Shown: positions 37,386-47,533, counted from the first letter of the stretch. The stretch: DNA of 64,000 nucleotides from Nostoc piscinale CENA21 (GCF_001298445.1 NZ_CP012036.1:4886158-4950157), one strand, 5' to 3'. The notes: generated from the sequence alone by a model not told the origin. Made by a program: numbers and translations.

Positions 37386-38108
37386 TTGGAGATGCTGCAA
37401 CAGTCAATCGGTAATTTGACTGTAGTTAATCAATCTCCAGTTGAGTCACAAGAACAAAAACAAATTAGTAATTTAACTACAAAATTTCCCCCCAAAAGAT
37501 TAATCCTAAAACTGCTCAAGGCGCTGATTTATGTAGGCATTTTAGGTGCTTTATTTTCCTTAACTAAAATTAGCCTCAGTGCTTGGATGGGTATCTTACT
37601 AACTTCATTGCTTCTCGGTTTAGAAGTTGTGTTGCAACTGGATAAAAGTAATGTTACCTCCACGGAATTGTTAGAGATACCCCAACCTGTGCTGCGAGTG
37701 GATAGTAAACTGCTTTTAGATAACTTAGCCGATGCGCTGAATACTATTGATATCGCAGTGGCTAGGTTTGCTGAAGGAAACAAATTAGAAGACGATCGCA
37801 CCTTAGAAGAATTACCAGAGTTATTGAATTTTCTCCAAAGGCTGATGGGTGCGTCATTTCTTGAACAACCGCAAATGGCGATCGCTTTAACAAAACTCCT
37901 CCCGCAAATTCTCATGTCTCAAGGAATCCGCGCTCAAATTTACCAACAGCAAGCACCACAAAATGAGCGAGAATATTTTGATTTTGAACCCAGTATCGAC
38001 CCAAATACCAAAGATTACGTTACCATCACACCTGCCTTGTTAAAAGGCGATCGCTTACTCCGGCGCGGTAGAGTGATTGAACCAGCGTACTCCGAGGCGA
38101 GAGAATAG
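37386..38108 (+). CDS. Coiled-coil/membrane protein upstream of an Hsp70-like gene (3' part)
   Basis: A 240-codon frame. It starts in a T10 run (TTG 37386; ATG at 37392 follows GGAG). It has one or two membrane helices around residues 45-80 (LKALIYVGILGALFSLTKI, AWMGILLTSLLLGLEVVL), then a helical cytoplasmic region and the C-terminus DYVTITPALLKGDRLLRRGRV. It is 14 bases from the Hsp70-like gene, so it is probably co-transcribed and a partner. The N-terminal coiled coil is lost unless the upstream frameshifts are resolved. No named family is recognised. Confidence 0.65.
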   Translation: MEMLQQSIGNLTVVNQSPVESQEQKQISNLTTKFPPKRLILKLLKALIYVGILGALFSLTKISLSAWMGILLTSLLLGLEVVLQLDKSNVTSTELLEIPQPVLRVDSKLLLDNLADALNTIDIAVARFAEGNKLEDDRTLEELPELLNFLQRLMGASFLEQPQMAIALTKLLPQILMSQGIRAQIYQQQAPQNEREYFDFEPSIDPNTKDYVTITPALLKGDRLLRRGRVIEPAYSEARE

Positions 38109-38122
38109 CAGACAATAAAAGT

Positions 38123-40045
38123 ATGAAAATTTCAGAAACAATTGGTTTTGATTTAGGACATGGTGAGACAGCCGTAGCTAAAGCGATAGTTGAAAGCATC
38201 GAACCGCCCCAAATGTTGGAAATTAATAATAAGAAAAATCAAATTACCGCTTTAGGTTGGCATCCCAAACTTGGTTATTTGGTAGGAGAACAAGCCTTAA
38301 TTCAAGCTGGTGTTACTCAACTGACAATCTCATTCAAGCAAAAACCCAACCACGATCCTAATTACAGAAAAACAATATCAACTTTTCTCGCTACTTACTA
38401 TCACAAACTGCAAGAAAGTAAACAAATAGAAGGCGATGAGAGTAGTTATTTTTACATTGGTTGCCCTTCGGGATGGTCAATAAGCGATCGCCAAGCATAC
38501 CAAAAACTACTTCAAGAAGCTGGTATTCCCCACCTCAACGTTATACCAGAATCTCGCGCAGCTTTCATGCAAGCCAAAGAAGGCGGAAAGTTGGAATATG
38601 AAAAACTCCTTGCATCGGTGCTAATTGTCGATATTGGCTCTTCCACCACAGATTTTACCTTGGTAAAAAGCTTACATGAAATTCCGTTAGATTTCGGAAG
38701 TAACGCTTTAGGTGCATCCTTAATTGATAAAGCGATTTTTGCCAGAACTCTTGCCAAACACGAACAAAAAACATTACTAGAAAAAGTATTTCAAGAATAT
38801 CCCCATCATCAAGCCCGTTGTGAATTAGCTTGTCGCAAAGCTAAAGAAGATTATTTTTCTAATGAACAGTTATATAACGACCCGCAATCTTTTGCCCGTG
38901 GTTTTGAGTCCATCAACGAACAGATTTATTTTATTCCCCAAGTCAACAAAGTGATGATGGAAGAAATTCTGCATCAACCTTTAGCCGAACTGGGAAATAA
39001 AAGTTGGGTTCAGGCTTTTCATGATGCTGTCAGCGAAGCCAAAGCCAAACTAGAACAACTTGATACAGTCCCAAAACTAGTGCTGATGACTGGTGGTGCA
39101 TCCCGAATGAAATTTACCCACCAAATTTGTCAGCAAATATTCCCCGAACCAGCAACCCAACTCCGCCCTGATCCTGAACCGGAACGCTGCATTGCACTGG
39201 GTTTAGCGCGAGTCGGAAGATGGGATTTACGGGCGACAGCTTTTCAACAAGAAGTGAATCAACTATTATATTCCCAAAAACTCAAAGAATTGATTGCTAG
39301 ACATATCCCAGAGTTAATTGAATTGTTAACTCAACCATTAGCCGACAACTTGATTGAACAAGCCGTCAAACCAGGGGTAAAAGAATGGCAAACAAACAAA
39401 ATCCGCACTCTGGCAGATTTAGAAATATCCATGAAAAATCGTGCAGAACAGTGGTTAAAAAGCAACGCCGCCCAGCAAATAATTAACAATCAATGTATTC
39501 GTTGGTTTAACAACAAAATTCAACCAGATTTAGCCGCAGTTACAGATCCCATCTGTCGGAGATTTCACATACCCAGAAGTAGTTTAAGGTTTGAAGATAG
39601 CATCGAACCAGCTTTTGTTAATCCAGAACTACGAATTGGCGATGCGATTCTAGCTGACACCGTGGCGTTTATCGTCAATGTCGTCATTGGTGGCGGTACT
39701 GTTGCTAGTCTCATTACCCTCATTCTCACAGGACACTTAACCTGGCCGATCGCATTAGTTTATGGTGCTTCTGTCATGGCAGCAGGTATGGAACTAAACC
39801 GGAAAACTGTCCAAGAAACAATCAAGAAAAATTTCGATATTCCCAGTTGGATTCGTTCTAATTTAATGAACGATCAGAAAATTGCAGATATGTGCATTCA
39901 AATCAAACCAGAATTAGAAAATGTCTTTCGAGAACAATTAACAAATAATCAAACTGCTTTTGAACAACTCACCCAAAAAGTTGAACAAGGTCTACAAAAA
40001 GCACTGGCAACGAAAGTTCAAGAGGCGATTATTTTAATTCAATAA
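38123..40045 (+). CDS. Hsp70/DnaK-like ATPase with hydrophobic C-terminal region
   Basis: A 640-residue protein with the actin-like ATPase motifs: phosphate-1 IGFDLGHGETAVAKA, phosphate-2 VLIVDIGSSTTDFTLV, adenosine motif LVLMTGGASRMKF. It lacks a canonical DnaK substrate-binding domain. The C-terminal ~300 residues are helical and contain two adjacent hydrophobic segments near residues 520-560 (FIVNVVIGGGTVASLITLIL, TWPIALVYGASVMAAGM), so it is probably membrane-associated. It likely works with the preceding membrane protein. It converges on the pPIWI-RE island with only 33 bases between stops. The role is unknown. Confidence 0.8.
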   Translation: MKISETIGFDLGHGETAVAKAIVESIEPPQMLEINNKKNQITALGWHPKLGYLVGEQALIQAGVTQLTISFKQKPNHDPNYRKTISTFLATYYHKLQESKQIEGDESSYFYIGCPSGWSISDRQAYQKLLQEAGIPHLNVIPESRAAFMQAKEGGKLEYEKLLASVLIVDIGSSTTDFTLVKSLHEIPLDFGSNALGASLIDKAIFARTLAKHEQKTLLEKVFQEYPHHQARCELACRKAKEDYFSNEQLYNDPQSFARGFESINEQIYFIPQVNKVMMEEILHQPLAELGNKSWVQAFHDAVSEAKAKLEQLDTVPKLVLMTGGASRMKFTHQICQQIFPEPATQLRPDPEPERCIALGLARVGRWDLRATAFQQEVNQLLYSQKLKELIARHIPELIELLTQPLADNLIEQAVKPGVKEWQTNKIRTLADLEISMKNRAEQWLKSNAAQQIINNQCIRWFNNKIQPDLAAVTDPICRRFHIPRSSLRFEDSIEPAFVNPELRIGDAILADTVAFIVNVVIGGGTVASLITLILTGHLTWPIALVYGASVMAAGMELNRKTVQETIKKNFDIPSWIRSNLMNDQKIADMCIQIKPELENVFREQLTNNQTAFEQLTQKVEQGLQKALATKVQEAIILIQ

Positions 40046-40078
40046 AAGTGATGTGCGACTTTGATAATTAGCACCAAT

Positions 40079-40501
40079 TTAATCTGAATCTGTGTCATTC
40101 TCGGTTTCATCATCCTCAATAGTAAAATCGCTGATGTAGTCACGCACAACACGCTCAAAAAATAAGGGAGCAGGTAAAGCAGTCCAATCGCTGTAGTGAC
40201 CAAAGCCGTAGCGTAGTGACTCAACAAGAGCCGCTAAGTCATCAGGGTTATCTTCTGGTTGGCGCAAGGTAACGACAATCTCAAGGGGATTTGGAGTAGG
40301 CCAGCGACCTGCAAACGGAGCTTGTTTAGTGAGTAACCCAGTTTTTTTATCTAGACTGTAGGTTGAGCGATAGCAACTTTGACCACGAGTATGTTGATGT
40401 GGTAGTTCACGCGCCACAGATAGATAAGCTACGCATCCAGTTTTGTTAGTAGCACTTAGTCGAAATAAGCCAGTTGCACTAGATGCTGAAGGAATTTCCA
40501 T
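40079..40501 (-). CDS. pPIWI-RE protein, C-terminal fragment
   Basis: A 140-codon frame holding what looks like the end of the PIWI RNase H-like domain and C-terminal tail: FRLSATNKTGCVAYLSVARE, a loop with CYRSTYSLDKKTG, and the helical segment ALVESLRYGFGHYSDWTALP followed by APLFFERVVRDY. The last motif (H...DW..LP.PL.....V.DY) is the kind of conserved C-terminal block seen in PIWI-RE proteins. It ends in an acidic tail (EDDETENDTDSD). It joins the preceding fragment if one A is removed from an A8 tract (40514-40521), giving the through-reading KKLPPDMEIPSA. Confidence 0.75.
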   Translation of the reverse strand: MEIPSASSATGLFRLSATNKTGCVAYLSVARELPHQHTRGQSCYRSTYSLDKKTGLLTKQAPFAGRWPTPNPLEIVVTLRQPEDNPDDLAALVESLRYGFGHYSDWTALPAPLFFERVVRDYISDFTIEDDETENDTDSD

Positions 40502-40502
40502 G

Positions 40503-41483
40503 TCAGGCGGCAGTTTTTTTTAGTTCTTCTTTAGTTCTTGGATCTTCTACAGAAGTTTCTATTATATGTCTAGATTTTTTCTCAATAATGCCAGGGGCAA
40601 GTTCTTGGCGTATGCGAATTATACGTGCGCCTTGCCAGTTAACTTGCATATCTTGATACGAACCAAGGTTAATTTCATTAGCATTTATTCTAATATCAGC
40701 TAACCAAGGCCATAGTTGAACGCAGTTGGAAGAATCAATTATCACCAATGGTTGCTTCCCTGCTTCCACAGAATCAGAAATAACTTTTTCTACAAAGTCC
40801 ATGAATCTAGTCTGGCGTACCTCCTCTTTATCAGCCAGTTTAATAGGAGTAAGTTCAGCAACAAAAGCTCGTGCATCAGAAAAACTAATCCACGAACTGA
40901 TTACTAAATTTCCTTTATCATAAGCACAGCAAAATTCACATTTACCTGTATCCACATTGATGCGGATTGCTATTGGTAAAAATGTACTTTCTATTTTGCC
41001 ACGAACGCGACCTTTTTGTTTACGGACGATTGTAATTACAATAATTTCTTTTGGTTTAGCTTCCGGTGAAATATTTTGCAAATACTTATCAACTTTTTCT
41101 TTGATACCATCAATGCGACCAGAATGAGCAAAAATTAAGTCTTTTAATGCTGACTGCATCCGATGAAAAAAGTCTGCAAGTTTAAGACTATTTGTTTTCC
41201 GTATCTTTTCAATGGGTAATAGAAACTGCACAGCAGCACCAGCCATTGCTAATGCTTTGCGGGTTGAGGGTTTATTAACTTTATCGTCAGGTTTGACATT
41301 GTTTTGTCCATTAGGATTTGGATAAAACTGCCGCGCCATGATTAAGCAGAAAGTTGGCTGATTGAACTTTTTAATTTGCTGTGCAGTGGATTCCCATGCT
41401 TTAATTCGCTCACGCGATCGCTCTTTAGCTTTCAAATCTTTTCCTGGTAAAGATTCTCGTGACCCGTGGGTATTTTCTGGCAA
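40503..41483 (-). CDS. pPIWI-RE protein, middle fragment (MID to RNase H-like region)
   Basis: A 326-codon frame starting formally at a TTG, but in fact a continuation of the N-terminal fragment. It contains KFNQPTFCLIMARQFYPNPN, a helix-rich stretch, the beta-strand run IIVITIVRKQKGRVRGKIES, then LVISSWISFSDARAFVAEL and LVIIDSSNCVQLWPWLADI. This pattern matches the RNase H-like PIWI core of pPIWI-RE proteins. Catalytic acidic residues cannot be assigned securely by eye; candidates are the D of IIDSSN and the acids of the strand region. The frame is broken at both ends by surplus A residues. Confidence 0.75.
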   Translation of the reverse strand: MPENTHGSRESLPGKDLKAKERSRERIKAWESTAQQIKKFNQPTFCLIMARQFYPNPNGQNNVKPDDKVNKPSTRKALAMAGAAVQFLLPIEKIRKTNSLKLADFFHRMQSALKDLIFAHSGRIDGIKEKVDKYLQNISPEAKPKEIIVITIVRKQKGRVRGKIESTFLPIAIRINVDTGKCEFCCAYDKGNLVISSWISFSDARAFVAELTPIKLADKEEVRQTRFMDFVEKVISDSVEAGKQPLVIIDSSNCVQLWPWLADIRINANEINLGSYQDMQVNWQGARIIRIRQELAPGIIEKKSRHIIETSVEDPRTKEELKKTAA

Positions 41484-41487
41484 GCGA

Positions 41488-43230
41488 CTAATTTTTTATG
41501 TCAAGTGTATCTCCCCATAAAAGTTTAGTAATTTTTTGCAACAGTTTCGCTTCTGGTTGTAAATGAGCTTCATAAAAGATAAATAATAAAGGTCGTTCAT
41601 TGGGATACAATCGCTGCATTGCTGCTTGGTTTGCCTGAATAATTCCTTGAAGTTCATCCGTCTGATTCTTTGTGCGTCCTTTGAATTGAAGAGCTTTTAT
41701 TCCCCAATGAATACCTTCTAAACGAATGCCAAAGTGTTTACTTAGCAAATCATCAATTTGTTTATCATTGAGTTGATCGAGATATTTCGGAGTAAATTCC
41801 AAGTTTGTATTTGTTTCCAGAGCTTCCAAAACACCGCCCAGCAGTGTAGGAAGATTAATCATGCGTGATGCTGTATCATCTAGTTTGTGGGTAGATGGTA
41901 CTTTTTTGTAATCCTTCAATATTTCGATTCCTAATGGTTGAAGAATTTTAGCTATCGCTTCAAACGCATCTAATTTATCAATCTCCGGTACACCTGTTTC
42001 AATACCGTATCTTACTGAAGTTTCTTCGTCGTCTTCTGAATTATCTTGAAGTCCATTACGGTAAGTTAGAAGTACCTCACAATTATCAGTAGAAGCTAAA
42101 CCAAAAGCGATTTCTTGTCCATCACTAGATGACCCTAGATTTAATTTTCTCCGCAGGATTTCAAAATCCTTATCTGTTCTCCAAACCCATTTTACCTTCT
42201 CTTCTTTGTTAGTTTTAGCATTCTTACTGTTTTTGTCTCGTTCGGCTTTGACTTGATAGCTAAAGGCGCGATCACTATGCTCTTGAGAAAATATAAAGCC
42301 GCTAATATTTCTACGGTCATATTCAGGAGCTTTTAACTGTGTTAACCAGCGACGTTTAGAAACATCAACTTTTAATAAAGGTTGATGTAAAGATGGATAA
42401 GTAATGACTTCCAATCTCACTACAAAACTGAATTTTCCTTTTGTGCCATCTAACGAAATCGGATCTGTAATCAGTTCTGCAATACCAGAAGTAAATGTAC
42501 CATTGCTAAAAATAACACGTTTCATCGGCCTTAAACCAGGAAAAATAAATTTCCCAGAAATTTCACGAGCTACATAATCTGCAAGCATTCGATACGCATA
42601 TTTATCTTTAGGTTTAGTTGTATTCGTCTCTTTATTCCAATCCCAAGGTAATACTTGAGATTTGAATGGAGAAACTTTGATCAACTCTCCTTTTTCTTGC
42701 AAATCTTCCAAGCGTTCAATAATCTTTATTGATATATTCTCCTTCTCAGCAAATGATTTAAGATAGGTTGTCAACCAATCATTAATAATTGGGCGAAGCA
42801 TTCTATTGATTTCTTCTTCATTGCCACCATTAAAGTAAACAAAAGGTTCTGGTAACTTATCGCCTTTAGCAGAATTAAAAGCATATTTGCTAAGACCTAT
42901 TTCTGGCTCAATTCTTGCTGCATCTTTTAAGACTACTTGTAGAAAATTTCGCAATGAGCCATAAGGAATATTTTTGACCTTAGCTCCTTGTTGAATCTCG
43001 CCAAAACATTGCAACGCTGGTTTTGTCCAAGTAATAGTACAACCCTCTACTATAATTGGGGTTAGTTTATCTGGTACTGTGAAAGCTAAAGGAAATTTTG
43101 CAATTGATTTGCTTGCCCCTGGCTGGATATACAATGTATCTGAGACAAAATCACCTTCAATTTCTTCATCTTCCTCTTCTGCCAAGAAATCTTCTTCAAA
43201 TTCAATTTCATTATCAAAGTTATTCATCAT
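41488..43230 (-). CDS. pPIWI-RE protein, N-terminal fragment (DUF3962-type region)
   Basis: A 580-codon frame from ATGATG at 43230. A strongly acidic N-terminus (residues 5-30) precedes LYIQPGASKSIAKFPLAFTV, GLSKYAFNSAKGDKLPEPFVYF, GKFIFPGLRPMKRVIFSNGT, and the basic segment PLLKVDVSKRRWLTQLKAP. These features fit the N-terminal module of the PIWI-RE family (DUF3962), followed by a MID-like region ending in RPLLFIFYEAH. Only 2 bases separate it from the helicase stop. It ends at 41488 within an A6 tract; one A fewer continues IKISRLPENTHGS into the middle fragment. The complete protein would be ~1050 residues, normal for the family. Confidence 0.8.
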   Translation of the reverse strand: MMNNFDNEIEFEEDFLAEEEDEEIEGDFVSDTLYIQPGASKSIAKFPLAFTVPDKLTPIIVEGCTITWTKPALQCFGEIQQGAKVKNIPYGSLRNFLQVVLKDAARIEPEIGLSKYAFNSAKGDKLPEPFVYFNGGNEEEINRMLRPIINDWLTTYLKSFAEKENISIKIIERLEDLQEKGELIKVSPFKSQVLPWDWNKETNTTKPKDKYAYRMLADYVAREISGKFIFPGLRPMKRVIFSNGTFTSGIAELITDPISLDGTKGKFSFVVRLEVITYPSLHQPLLKVDVSKRRWLTQLKAPEYDRRNISGFIFSQEHSDRAFSYQVKAERDKNSKNAKTNKEEKVKWVWRTDKDFEILRRKLNLGSSSDGQEIAFGLASTDNCEVLLTYRNGLQDNSEDDEETSVRYGIETGVPEIDKLDAFEAIAKILQPLGIEILKDYKKVPSTHKLDDTASRMINLPTLLGGVLEALETNTNLEFTPKYLDQLNDKQIDDLLSKHFGIRLEGIHWGIKALQFKGRTKNQTDELQGIIQANQAAMQRLYPNERPLLFIFYEAHLQPEAKLLQKITKLLWGDTLDIKN

Positions 43231-43232
43231 TT

Positions 43233-46200
43233 TTACATCTCCAGTATTGTTGAAAAATCGTCAAAACCTGCTTCTTCATCCGCAGATTCTTCTAAGGAAT
43301 GTAATTCATCAGGATAAGTTACTCCTTGAATGTGCTGTAAAGGTTTTAGGAATGCGCCATACAGTTCTTGATAAATTTCTCGAATTACGGGGTCTTTATG
43401 GTTTACACATTCTTCTAAAATGATTCGCATCTGAACCAGCATACTATCTCGTCCAGAATCGGGTTTACCTTCTGTTGATTTTTTAGCCCAAGCTGCATCA
43501 ACAAAATAAACTGAAACTGGGCATCCATTCCGCATTCCTCGACCAATTGTTTGCAGAATAGCTACCATTTGATTAGCCGTAAATGATTTGAATAGTTCAG
43601 TCCCCAAACGGCTTGCCATTAAGGGTTCACGCAACAATCTATTGGCAGTTAACCACAGGTCTTTTCTTGATTGTCGCCAAGCTGTTGCTATGGCATTCAA
43701 ATCTTCTGTTTCACTAAAAACTCGACTATCAAATTCTTGTGTTGCTCGTCCTGTCAAGCTATACAAAAGCTGCATATCATCTTTAGTAGGGTGAGGACGA
43801 GTGAGGAAATAAATTGAGCCAATTGCTGCATCTAGTTTTCTTTCCCCTTTGGTAAATACAATATTGACACCTCTACCAATTGCCAGCAGGGGAAAGATTA
43901 AAATATCACAGTTCTCATCATCTCCTAATGCTTCACATTGCGCAGAAGTGACAAAATCCTTTGGTTGTTCTCCTTCTTTCAAAGAGTTAACAACTGCTTT
44001 TGTATACCTACCAATATCAGGATAATAGTTATTGATGTATTTCTTAATATCACGAGCTTGGTCATAACTGTTAACAACTAAAGCGGCTTTGCGACGAATA
44101 TCAGACTTGACATCAAATTTATTCATAGCTTTATAAATTTCAGATTTAGTAGTTCCTCCTTTAACAAGAGCATCTACCATTAGCTGAAGATTACGTTTTT
44201 GCAGGTTGGGATCGCCTGCGCCACTGTATAGTAGAGGTTGATCGCCCTGTTGGCTATCTGGAAACCATTTGAAACGATAAATGCTTTTTGCTGATGTATG
44301 ATTTTTTGGCTGACGTGCTTTGAGTAAATAATGTGGCCCGGCGTTAATATGATAGGCTGGACTGGCTTGTAAAAATGATGTAGCTGAGGTAATTAAAATA
44401 GCTGGGCTTGCTTGTCCATTATCCGCTTCTAACAATCGATGAAAGCGGTGCATTAACATCCGAGGCGCACCTACAAATGTAATGTATGATAATTCCATAT
44501 TTCTCGCAGCAGTGCGCGTTGTTTGTGCTTTGAAAAAACTGTATTGCACACCAGAAAATGAACCTAAAATGCTTTCTGGAATAAATTTTCTTAGTTCTGG
44601 TGATGCAGTGGATTCTACAATGGGTTCACGAATGAAGCCTTCTGCAACCATTGTTCTTGTCCCTGGTACAATTCGCTGATAACCTAAAATTACGAATGTA
44701 ACAGTTATCAATAATTTAATTAAATCCTCAGCTTCGATAGTTAATTGATGCTTGGGAAAACAGAGTTTGAAAAATAATGCGATAATTTCTTGGACGATCG
44801 CATCACGATGTTTAATCAGATTTTCAGCTAAGTAGCGGCGAAAATGCTGAATAAGAGTATTCCATTCCTGCTCTAAGGTTTCTCTATTTATCCCTATATA
44901 ATGAGGCCAAAAATCTGCTTTAAAATCTTGCGGATTATTAACTCCTGTGCGGTCATAAAAGGCGTTATACGCTGCTTTTTCCCAAAATTCAGCTAACGCT
45001 CTACTTCTGGTAACTTCTGTTTTTACCTCTTGTTCATCAATTTCATCTGGCTTAGTAGATTTTTTAAAAATATTCAAGAGTTCGCTAACAATTCGTAATA
45101 CAGTCAACAATTGATTTTCGTAGCGTTCTTTTACCCGCGACGCTGACATATTATGGATGGTGGTAATCAAAGAGGTATTATGATTACCAAATTCCGCTAA
45201 GTCACGACTGTAAAGTTCTATATCCCGATCAAATAGTCGATAGTTTTCACCACGAGCAAAGCGATTATGAATTTGTTCGAGAATGACTCTATGAATTGAG
45301 TGTTCTGAGCCAGAAATACTTAAAGTTGCCGCGCCATAATCATCTAAGACTTTCTGCACCATGTCGCCTTCATCGAAAACAACTAGGTCAAAGGTTCGGG
45401 CAATTAATTCAAAATATCGTAATTGTTCATAAGTCGCATGGGGTGATATTTGAGTATCGAGCGATCGCACATGACCAACCCAAATATTTGCATCTAATAA
45501 ATCTCGCTGTGCTTTATTACGACCGCACATTGTCCAGAGGGGACACAGGCATTTTTTCATCTTTCCCTGTTTCCCTCCTCCTTGCAATATCTCATTACAA
45601 GGTGCGTAACCAAAGCCCCACAAAGACATATCCGCAGTAGAAAATGCTGGTAGAACGCAGTTAAGTCCAAAAACTTCTGCCTGTTCTAAGCTGTAAGCAA
45701 AACCACCATTGTTTCCTGTAGTGGCGATCGCTTCTGCAATATTATCTGCGTGGCGACGACGAGTTTCATCACCTTGACCGACAAGCATTCCCACCTTAAC
45801 TTGATGAAATGCCAAATCGGCCATGTACTGTCTAGCAACTTCAATCGAGGGAAAAACAAACATGGCTTTATAGTCATGTAGCCCCAACCAGACAGCTATC
45901 AACACCAGCAATGTTGTTTTACCCGACCCTGGCAAACCAATTAAGTGTTTGATATCCTCCAATTCCAACACATCATCTTCTTTCCGCAGTCCTTTTCCAG
46001 CCTCCGACACCATCAAGTCAAAGCGTTCAAAGCGATCAGCCCAATTACCTAATCGTCGCTCAGGGTCTTGCTGTTCACGCTTGTCCATTTCACGAGCCAA
46101 ATCACGCAATTCTTTTAGGGGAATGCAAATCTTTCCTCGTGGTTGGCGGTTGAGGGAATGTGTACGACGTGCAGCAATCGGCGCAGAGATACGAGGAATG

Positions 46201-46658
46201 TCTAACTTTACGGAGGTTGAGTCTTCACCTAACGCCACAGCCATTGGCTGACGAGGATCGGCAACTGTAAAACCATAGGTATCGTAGGGTAAAGAGGTAC
46301 TGAGAATTTGCCGCGCCTTTGTAATTAACGAATCTTCTAAAGCGTCAGTCCTTTTAAACTGAAGTGTTTCAATATCAATTTCATACGTCCCTTGAGTATT
46401 GTTGGAGTAATGATAATTGTTGTAAAGAGCGATCGCGTGCTTCACTGACTGGTGTGTTACATAAGCCAGTGACATCTGACGCATATTGAAAATAGCTTGA
46501 CGAGCTTGTGCAAAGGCAGGTGCATTTAAAATGCTGGCCATACCTGACATAACTACTGGTGCATACTCCAGTGAATTAGTGCCGATAAATTCTTCCATAA
46601 AGACGCAAAGCCAACAAATTCGCTCTGCACCTTTCCAAAAATCAGGTTTGGTTCGCAT
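43233..46658 (-). CDS. DinG/XPD-type Fe-S helicase of the pPIWI-RE island
   Basis: A 1141-residue superfamily 2 helicase. It has an N-terminal ~230-residue extension without recognised motifs, Walker A GLPGSGKTT (residues 241-249), and a cysteine cluster C354, C370, C372, C378 (GKMKKCLCPLWTMCGR) positioned like the 4Fe-4S domain of DinG/XPD helicases. Walker B LVVFDEGD is at ~425-432, and motif VI is AILQTIGRGMRNG near 1055. It presumably unwinds DNA or R-loop/hybrid structures for the neighbouring PIWI protein and nuclease. It starts at an ATG overlapping the REase stop by 17 bases. This is the only member of the three-gene set without a frameshift. Confidence 0.85.
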   Translation of the reverse strand: MRTKPDFWKGAERICWLCVFMEEFIGTNSLEYAPVVMSGMASILNAPAFAQARQAIFNMRQMSLAYVTHQSVKHAIALYNNYHYSNNTQGTYEIDIETLQFKRTDALEDSLITKARQILSTSLPYDTYGFTVADPRQPMAVALGEDSTSVKLDIPRISAPIAARRTHSLNRQPRGKICIPLKELRDLAREMDKREQQDPERRLGNWADRFERFDLMVSEAGKGLRKEDDVLELEDIKHLIGLPGSGKTTLLVLIAVWLGLHDYKAMFVFPSIEVARQYMADLAFHQVKVGMLVGQGDETRRRHADNIAEAIATTGNNGGFAYSLEQAEVFGLNCVLPAFSTADMSLWGFGYAPCNEILQGGGKQGKMKKCLCPLWTMCGRNKAQRDLLDANIWVGHVRSLDTQISPHATYEQLRYFELIARTFDLVVFDEGDMVQKVLDDYGAATLSISGSEHSIHRVILEQIHNRFARGENYRLFDRDIELYSRDLAEFGNHNTSLITTIHNMSASRVKERYENQLLTVLRIVSELLNIFKKSTKPDEIDEQEVKTEVTRSRALAEFWEKAAYNAFYDRTGVNNPQDFKADFWPHYIGINRETLEQEWNTLIQHFRRYLAENLIKHRDAIVQEIIALFFKLCFPKHQLTIEAEDLIKLLITVTFVILGYQRIVPGTRTMVAEGFIREPIVESTASPELRKFIPESILGSFSGVQYSFFKAQTTRTAARNMELSYITFVGAPRMLMHRFHRLLEADNGQASPAILITSATSFLQASPAYHINAGPHYLLKARQPKNHTSAKSIYRFKWFPDSQQGDQPLLYSGAGDPNLQKRNLQLMVDALVKGGTTKSEIYKAMNKFDVKSDIRRKAALVVNSYDQARDIKKYINNYYPDIGRYTKAVVNSLKEGEQPKDFVTSAQCEALGDDENCDILIFPLLAIGRGVNIVFTKGERKLDAAIGSIYFLTRPHPTKDDMQLLYSLTGRATQEFDSRVFSETEDLNAIATAWRQSRKDLWLTANRLLREPLMASRLGTELFKSFTANQMVAILQTIGRGMRNGCPVSVYFVDAAWAKKSTEGKPDSGRDSMLVQMRIILEECVNHKDPVIREIYQELYGAFLKPLQHIQGVTYPDELHSLEESADEEAGFDDFSTILEM

Positions 46659-47487
46659 AGGGTATCTTCTTTAAAAACTCAATTACCGAGGAAACTGACA
46701 TAATCTCTAAACTGGCTGCATCACCTTTTTTATCGAGTGTTGATTTGAGTGCAGAAATGTAGCTTGGGTTATCCTCAATTAAGCGATCGCTCACAGCTAA
46801 AATCCGACGACGATAATAAATCAACCCGCCAATACTACGATTGAGACGCAAAGCTAAAGTCACCGGACTTGTGTAGGACTTAGCATCAATTCCAATTGCT
46901 TTTTCATTAATCGCTATATCGCATAAATCCGACTCTGGATAAAGTTCCGCATCTAGTCCGTTTTGTCTAGCTGTATCAAATATCTTTAATTCGTCAATTG
47001 CTGGGCCTGTCCAGTAAGTAAGAATTTGTGGCTTGGCAATTCGTAAAATGTCTTCGTTGGGATCTAGTTTTTCGGATACTTTTGGCAATTCATGGCCAAT
47101 ACACTGGCGAATGGGACACCGCCCTTGTGCCAAAAGTCTATTGTTAGGGTGAGGTCGCATAAGTGTGCCACAGTGGGCGCAACGGTTTGCTAAACCATCA
47201 ATTAGCCAAATATCCGGTACTAAGTCGAAAAATCTATCAATGATCGTGCCCTGTAAAGGAGTTAAGTCATTGTCAACTAAGTAATCAAATAGTTGGCGTT
47301 GTCCAATCAGAGAATACCTACCAAACAACTCTCGTAGTGCAGTGTAAGCCTTATGCTGACGGCGACCACCCAACCTTTGGGTTGCGTCGCATAACTCAGT
47401 ATAAAGTCGATGTTCAATGACATTATTTTCGCCAAAACCGCCACTGAGGTTGGCAATCTCTGCACAATCTGAGGTGGGAACTCGCAA
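46642..47487 (-). CDS. PD-(D/E)xK restriction-endonuclease-like part of the pPIWI-RE island nuclease
   Basis: A 281-codon frame. It has a zinc-ribbon-like cluster (CAHCGTLMRPH ... CPIRQCIGH) at ~113-140 and a REase core ESDLCDIAINEKAIGIDAKS near 190-210, with the D...D-x-K signature. The formal TTG start (47487) is not credible because the same frame is open upstream and reads naturally (NQSDFRFANATIIDPDLRVP) from the end of the 47534-48163 frame. It is thus the C-terminal domain of a single HTH-REase protein. It overlaps the helicase start, suggesting coupled translation. Confidence 0.75.
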   Translation of the reverse strand: MRVPTSDCAEIANLSGGFGENNVIEHRLYTELCDATQRLGGRRQHKAYTALRELFGRYSLIGQRQLFDYLVDNDLTPLQGTIIDRFFDLVPDIWLIDGLANRCAHCGTLMRPHPNNRLLAQGRCPIRQCIGHELPKVSEKLDPNEDILRIAKPQILTYWTGPAIDELKIFDTARQNGLDAELYPESDLCDIAINEKAIGIDAKSYTSPVTLALRLNRSIGGLIYYRRRILAVSDRLIEDNPSYISALKSTLDKKGDAASLEIMSVSSVIEFLKKIPYANQT

Positions 47488-47533
47488 ATCTGGATCGATG
47501 ATGGTTGCGTTAGCAAAGCGAAAGTCTGATTGG

